Source: Bacillus sp. ISL-45 (lineage in GTDB: Bacteria; Bacillota; Bacilli; Bacillales; Cytobacillaceae). Taken from it: a stretch of 64,000 bases of DNA. Location of the stretch: contig NZ_JAGGQQ010000019.1 in NCBI RefSeq assembly GCF_018613195.1, forward strand, positions 186,001 to 250,000, written 5' to 3'. The stretch's first letter is position 1; every line of letters begins with the position of its first letter. A program made the translations under genes and the position numbers. The notes below the pieces were generated by a model. It did not search any database. It worked only from the letters and a program-made list of their open reading frames with translations, and had not been told where the DNA came from. Positions 63,275 to 64,000 of this stretch are shown in pieces.

Positions 63275-63323
63275 AAAAATAAAACCATTCCAACAAGTCA
63301 ATACTTTGGCGTGGTTTTATTTA
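63275..63323. terminator. Hairpin in the gap before the ArsR-rhodanese gene
   Basis: AAATAAAACCA and TGGTTTTATTT with a 26-nt loop; suitable as terminator in either direction. Confidence 0.5.
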
Positions 63324-63326
63324 ATA

Positions 63327-63377
63327 TTTACAAAGAGAATGTTAGAATGTTACTATTCAACTAATCAGTTGAATAGT
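63327..63377 (+). promoter_or_regulatory. Promoter and palindromic operator of the ArsR-rhodanese gene
   Basis: TTTACA (63327-63332), 18-bp spacer, TACTAT (63351-63356). A perfect inverted repeat ACTATTCAACT-AATC-AGTTGAATAGT (63352-63377) overlaps the -10. ATTCAA/TTGAAT arms are typical of ArsR/SmtB operators, so autorepression is likely. Confidence 0.7.
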
Positions 63378-63398
63378 TGTTTTTTGGAGGTGTTTATT

Positions 63399-64000
63399 AT
63401 CGGAGCTCGGGAATTTAAGGATTTCATATATGGCGAGTTTTCGCGGATTGGAAAGGCAATATCCAGTCCAAAGAGGATTGAACTTCTTGACCTGTTGACT
63501 CAAGGTCCCAAAACGGTTGAAGCTTTGGCTTTGGATACGAGAATGAGCATAGCCAACACCTCAAAGCATCTCCAGACCTTGCATGACTCTAAGCTTGTCA
63601 CTTACTCAAAGGACAAAAATTATGTTATTTATCGTTTGGCCAGCGAACAAGTATTGATGCTTGTATTGGCGTTAAGAGGAACGGCTGAGGAGCGAATATC
63701 AGATGTGAAGCTTGTAAGGGAAGGTCACATCCTGAGAGAAAATTCACTAAATCCTATCTCGTTTGAGGAGTTAGGTGAAAAGTTGAATAGCGGTGCTGTC
63801 ACTTTATTGGATGTAAGACCGTTTGAAGAATATAAGCATGGTCATTTGCCTCACGCTTTATCGGTGCCGATTTCGGAATTAGAAGAACATCTGGATTCAT
63901 TGCCAAAAGAAAAAGAGATTGTAGCATACTGCCGGGGACCCTATTGTGTATATGCAACTGAAGCGGTAGAGTTTCTAAAATCAAGAGGATATCAAGCTAC
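63399..64000 (+). CDS. ArsR-family regulator fused to a rhodanese domain (3' partial, ATC start)
   Basis: The frame from 63399 encodes IGAREFKDFIYGEFSRIGKA, a winged helix (SSPKRIELLDLLTQGPKTVE, MSIANTSKHLQTLHDSKLV), a linker, and from about residue 125 a rhodanese domain (LLDVRPFEEYKHGHLPHALS, VAYCRGPYCVYATEAVEFL with the active-site Cys of CRGPYC). Such fusions sense sulfur or persulfide species or thiosulfate. GGAGGTG (63386-63392) is exactly 6 nt before ATC 63399, and no ATG, GTG or TTG lies in frame before codon 35, so ATC (or ATT at 63396) seems to be the start. The gene runs off the window. Confidence 0.8.
   Translation, partial: MGAREFKDFIYGEFSRIGKAISSPKRIELLDLLTQGPKTVEALALDTRMSIANTSKHLQTLHDSKLVTYSKDKNYVIYRLASEQVLMLVLALRGTAEERISDVKLVREGHILRENSLNPISFEELGEKLNSGAVTLLDVRPFEEYKHGHLPHALSVPISELEEHLDSLPKEKEIVAYCRGPYCVYATEAVEFLKSRGYQA

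Overview
The window looks like chromosomal DNA of a low-GC, spore-former-type Bacillaceae (Mesobacillus/Cytobacillus-like). The grounds are strong AGGAGG-type ribosome binding sites, many TTG/GTG starts, a T-box leader, a close PaiA orthologue, an FtsZ with the Bacillus C-terminal tail, and families typical of Bacillus (DUF3916, DUF6678, DUF5412, DUF2935, a DUF2975 plus YozG-type pair). No rRNA, tRNA, intact insertion sequence or prophage was seen. The first gene (DJ-1/PfpI) and the last gene (ArsR-rhodanese) are cut by the window edges.

Layout. 0-6.2 kb: small orphan or membrane genes separated by a dispersed double-hairpin repeat, plus a relic insertion-sequence end. 6.3-10.5 kb: cytidine deaminase, an NTF2-like protein, NAD-malic enzyme and a nucleotidyltransferase. 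10.5-18 kb: coiled-coil genes (one broken), a 14-unit tandem array, a second NTF2-like paralogue, an MFS transporter, a beta-lactamase-fold protein and a ParB-like protein. 18-22 kb: ArsR-type regulator plus a three-gene ABC-2 exporter on the minus strand, with a visible operator. 22-31.5 kb: another run of small membrane, GNAT and hydrolase genes, several decayed, then an S9 peptidase. 31.8-38.7 kb: GC-richer blocks with a stand-alone ftsZ, ggt, paiA, a second 14-unit array and a secreted M14 carboxypeptidase. 38.8-52.8 kb: GNATs, kinase-fold phosphotransferases, methyltransferases, Nudix, EamA exporters and VanW. 52.9-58.1 kb: iminopeptidase, a HEPN-like protein, small basic proteins and the DUF2975/HTH pair. 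58.5-64 kb: DUF2935, then a T-box-controlled GNAT / HExxH protein / GNAT operon, and an ArsR-rhodanese regulator with its operator.

Two structural themes stand out. First, at least six intergenic repeat arrays, unrelated in sequence, share nearly the same period. It is exactly 52 bp in five of the arrays (four sequence themes), and 51-52 bp in two more. Each unit carries an inverted repeat, and one two-unit array interrupts an SdpI-family gene, which suggests the units can insert. Second, the accessory segments contain about a dozen small genes broken by one indel, one in-frame stop or one insertion, while the long core-like genes (ftsZ, ggt, malic enzyme) are intact. That points to real decay rather than poor sequence.

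The best candidates for undescribed biology are the isometric 52-bp arrays, the T-box (possibly lysine) operon encoding acetyltransferases around an HExxH protein, the solitary FtsZ paralogue with a Tyr/Gln/Ser-rich linker, and several genes whose only well-placed start is ATT, ATC or CTG.
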